A DNA stretch of 5,349 nucleotides from an uncultured Eubacteriales bacterium. GTDB taxonomy: Bacteria > Bacillota > Clostridia > Christensenellales > Borkfalkiaceae. The notes under the pieces were generated by a model that did no database searches, had not been told where the DNA came from, and saw only the letters and a program-made list of their open reading frames with translations. The stretch lies in the NCBI GenBank assembly GCA_902767455.1, contig CACXHH010000126.1, positions 1-5,349 on the forward strand, written 5' to 3'. The position numbers were made by a program, and so were the translations under genes. Each line of letters begins with the position of its first letter. The stretch's first letter is position 1. Positions 4,255 to 5,349 of this stretch are shown piece after piece.

Positions 4255-5349
4255 ATGAAAACAAAGACTAAAAAGCCGTTTTTGCAAACTTTTGCAACGA
4301 TCATGTTTGCGATGGCGGCAACGTGCGCTTTAATCTGCACCGCTCTTATTTCCGGAGCGGACAGAGTCGTTATTGCGGACGAAGAAGCAAGCGGAACGGT
4401 GGCGATCGTTCCCGACGTCGACGTTGTGAGAACGTGGGGCAACTGGTCGCTCGGAAGCGATAAGCTTTCGGCAAGCAACGGCGACACGGGCGACGCGTTC
4501 GCGACCACGAACGTTTACGCGCCTAAGGACAAAGACCTTTATTATTCGATAACGGCGGAATTAACGCAAGGCGCGATGATGCTTGCGTTCGGCGTTGCCG
4601 ATTACAACGATCCGGGCGCTAAGTGGTTTGCCGTCAACTACAACGTGGATAACGGTATCGCAAGGTTGTTCGCCGTAAATCAGGGCACTATCGGCGCGGC
4701 GATCGACGCGCACGTTTACACCGTTCCCGAAGACAAGAAAGCGGGTAAACACGTTCTTGCCGTCAGCATGAAGGCAAACGGCGCTTTGACCGCTTACGTT
4801 GACGATAATATCGTCTGCGACACTCTTGAAACGCAGTATAACGGCGGATATCTCGCGATAGGCACCTGGCTCGGCGCGGGTACTTTTACCGACTGGAAGT
4901 ATTCCCTGACCGATCCCGAAACTACCGTGTACACGACTGACGGGTATATCGACGTCGATATGAACAACTTCCGTTCGGCTTACGAATGGGGCGAAAGAAG
5001 TTATTACGACGGGATATTCCGTTATAACGATATCGGGCATTATTGGGATGAATGCGCCATGACCACGCTCTACGCGTCGAAAGATCAGAATCTCGTATTC
5101 GAAGCCGACGTCAAAGCCGAAAGCGGCGGCGCAGGGCTTTTATTAGGCGTACCCGCGATAAACGATCCGGGCAGCGTGAAGTACGGATTTTTCTTCAATA
5201 AGGGAGATAAGATAGCGAGAGCGTTCTCGTGGAACGAAGGCTCTCTCGGAGCCGCCCTTGACGAGCATCTGATAACTCTCAACGACGCCATGCTCGCAAG
5301 AGAGTATAATCATCTTAAAATCGTTTACGAAGCTTCGACGAAGATAATA
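4255..5349 (+). CDS. Exported multidomain protein with tandem beta-sandwich domains (3' truncated)
   Basis: The frame from ATG 4255 stays open to the last base: 365 codons, no stop, so the gene continues beyond the window. The start is supported by AAAGGAGGT 4 nt upstream and by an immediate signal peptide: K2, K4, K6, K7, a hydrophobic stretch at about 8-33, and possible cleavage after A35 or A41. There is no good lipobox (C24 and C28 lack the -1 residue). Two homologous domains follow, at about 59-220 and 240 to beyond 365. Residues 86-157 and 271-342 align at a constant offset of 185 with 25 identities in 72, including NDPG, IAR and GAA. They look like jelly-roll, concanavalin-like modules of the kind found beside catalytic domains of secreted glycoside hydrolases. 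An enzyme downstream is plausible but not visible. The divergent regulator probably controls it. Confidence 0.88.
   Translation, partial: MKTKTKKPFLQTFATIMFAMAATCALICTALISGADRVVIADEEASGTVAIVPDVDVVRTWGNWSLGSDKLSASNGDTGDAFATTNVYAPKDKDLYYSITAELTQGAMMLAFGVADYNDPGAKWFAVNYNVDNGIARLFAVNQGTIGAAIDAHVYTVPEDKKAGKHVLAVSMKANGALTAYVDDNIVCDTLETQYNGGYLAIGTWLGAGTFTDWKYSLTDPETTVYTTDGYIDVDMNNFRSAYEWGERSYYDGIFRYNDIGHYWDECAMTTLYASKDQNLVFEADVKAESGGAGLLLGVPAINDPGSVKYGFFFNKGDKIARAFSWNEGSLGAALDEHLITLNDAMLAREYNHLKIVYEASTKII
4429..5349 (+). repeat. Tandem homologous beta-sandwich domains within the exported protein
   Basis: Domain 1 covers about residues 59-220 and domain 2 about 240-365, cut by the window edge. The core aligns without gaps at an offset of 185 residues (555 nt). 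DNA identity is low apart from short runs such as AACGATCCGGGC at 4606-4617 and 5161-5172, so this is an old duplication, unlike the fresh InlB copies in the first gene. Confidence 0.75.

Noticed and set aside
4324..4338. Possible lipoprotein signal around C24 or C28 of the exported protein
   Set aside because: The residues before each Cys (AAT and ALI) do not fit a lipobox, which needs a small residue at -1; a normal signal peptidase I site is more likely.
4206..5040. Antisense frames at 4206-4508 and 4561-5040
   Set aside because: They oppose the well-supported exported gene starting at 4255; no domain or ribosome binding site supports them.

Overview
The window looks like a chromosomal fragment from an uncultured, probably gut-associated Gram-positive Clostridia-type bacterium (inference). 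The signs are strong AAGGAGGT-type ribosome binding sites, InlB-type (Listeria-Bacteroides) repeats, a LamG-metallophosphoesterase fusion, moderate-GC coding sequence and a very AT-rich promoter region. No RNA gene, CRISPR array, transposase or integrase is visible.

Layout. (1) 1-1260, + strand: the 3' part of a large modular surface or secreted protein, with InlB repeats and a jelly-roll domain. It is already open at base 1. (2) 1253-2965, + strand: an exported LamG + calcineurin-like metallophosphoesterase, overlapping gene 1 by 8 nt with its Shine-Dalgarno inside the gene 1 tail. (3) 2981-3010: a strong rho-independent terminator that can serve both converging transcription units. (4) 3048-4025, - strand: an ArsR-like winged-helix regulator with a long C-terminal presumed sensor domain. 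(5) 4026-4254: an AT-rich divergent control region. It holds a good sigma-A-type promoter for the regulator, a T7-A8-T7 tract, a quasi-palindrome, a repeated CAAACAATT element and a leader with two mutually exclusive hairpins at the ribosome binding site. (6) 4255 to the right edge, + strand: the 5' part of another exported protein with two tandem homologous beta-sandwich domains. It has no stop in the window, so a complete-ORF search misses it.

How the parts may work together (inference): three exported proteins built from glycan-binding-like beta-sandwich modules surround one regulator, which is transcribed divergently from one of them. The simplest reading is an extracellular glycan or polymer acquisition locus, in which the regulator senses a ligand and controls the divergent secreted gene. 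The most unusual points are the metal-site substitutions and high cysteine content of the phosphoesterase, the possible leader switch at 4224-4249, and the near-identical InlB modules on either side of a jelly-roll domain.
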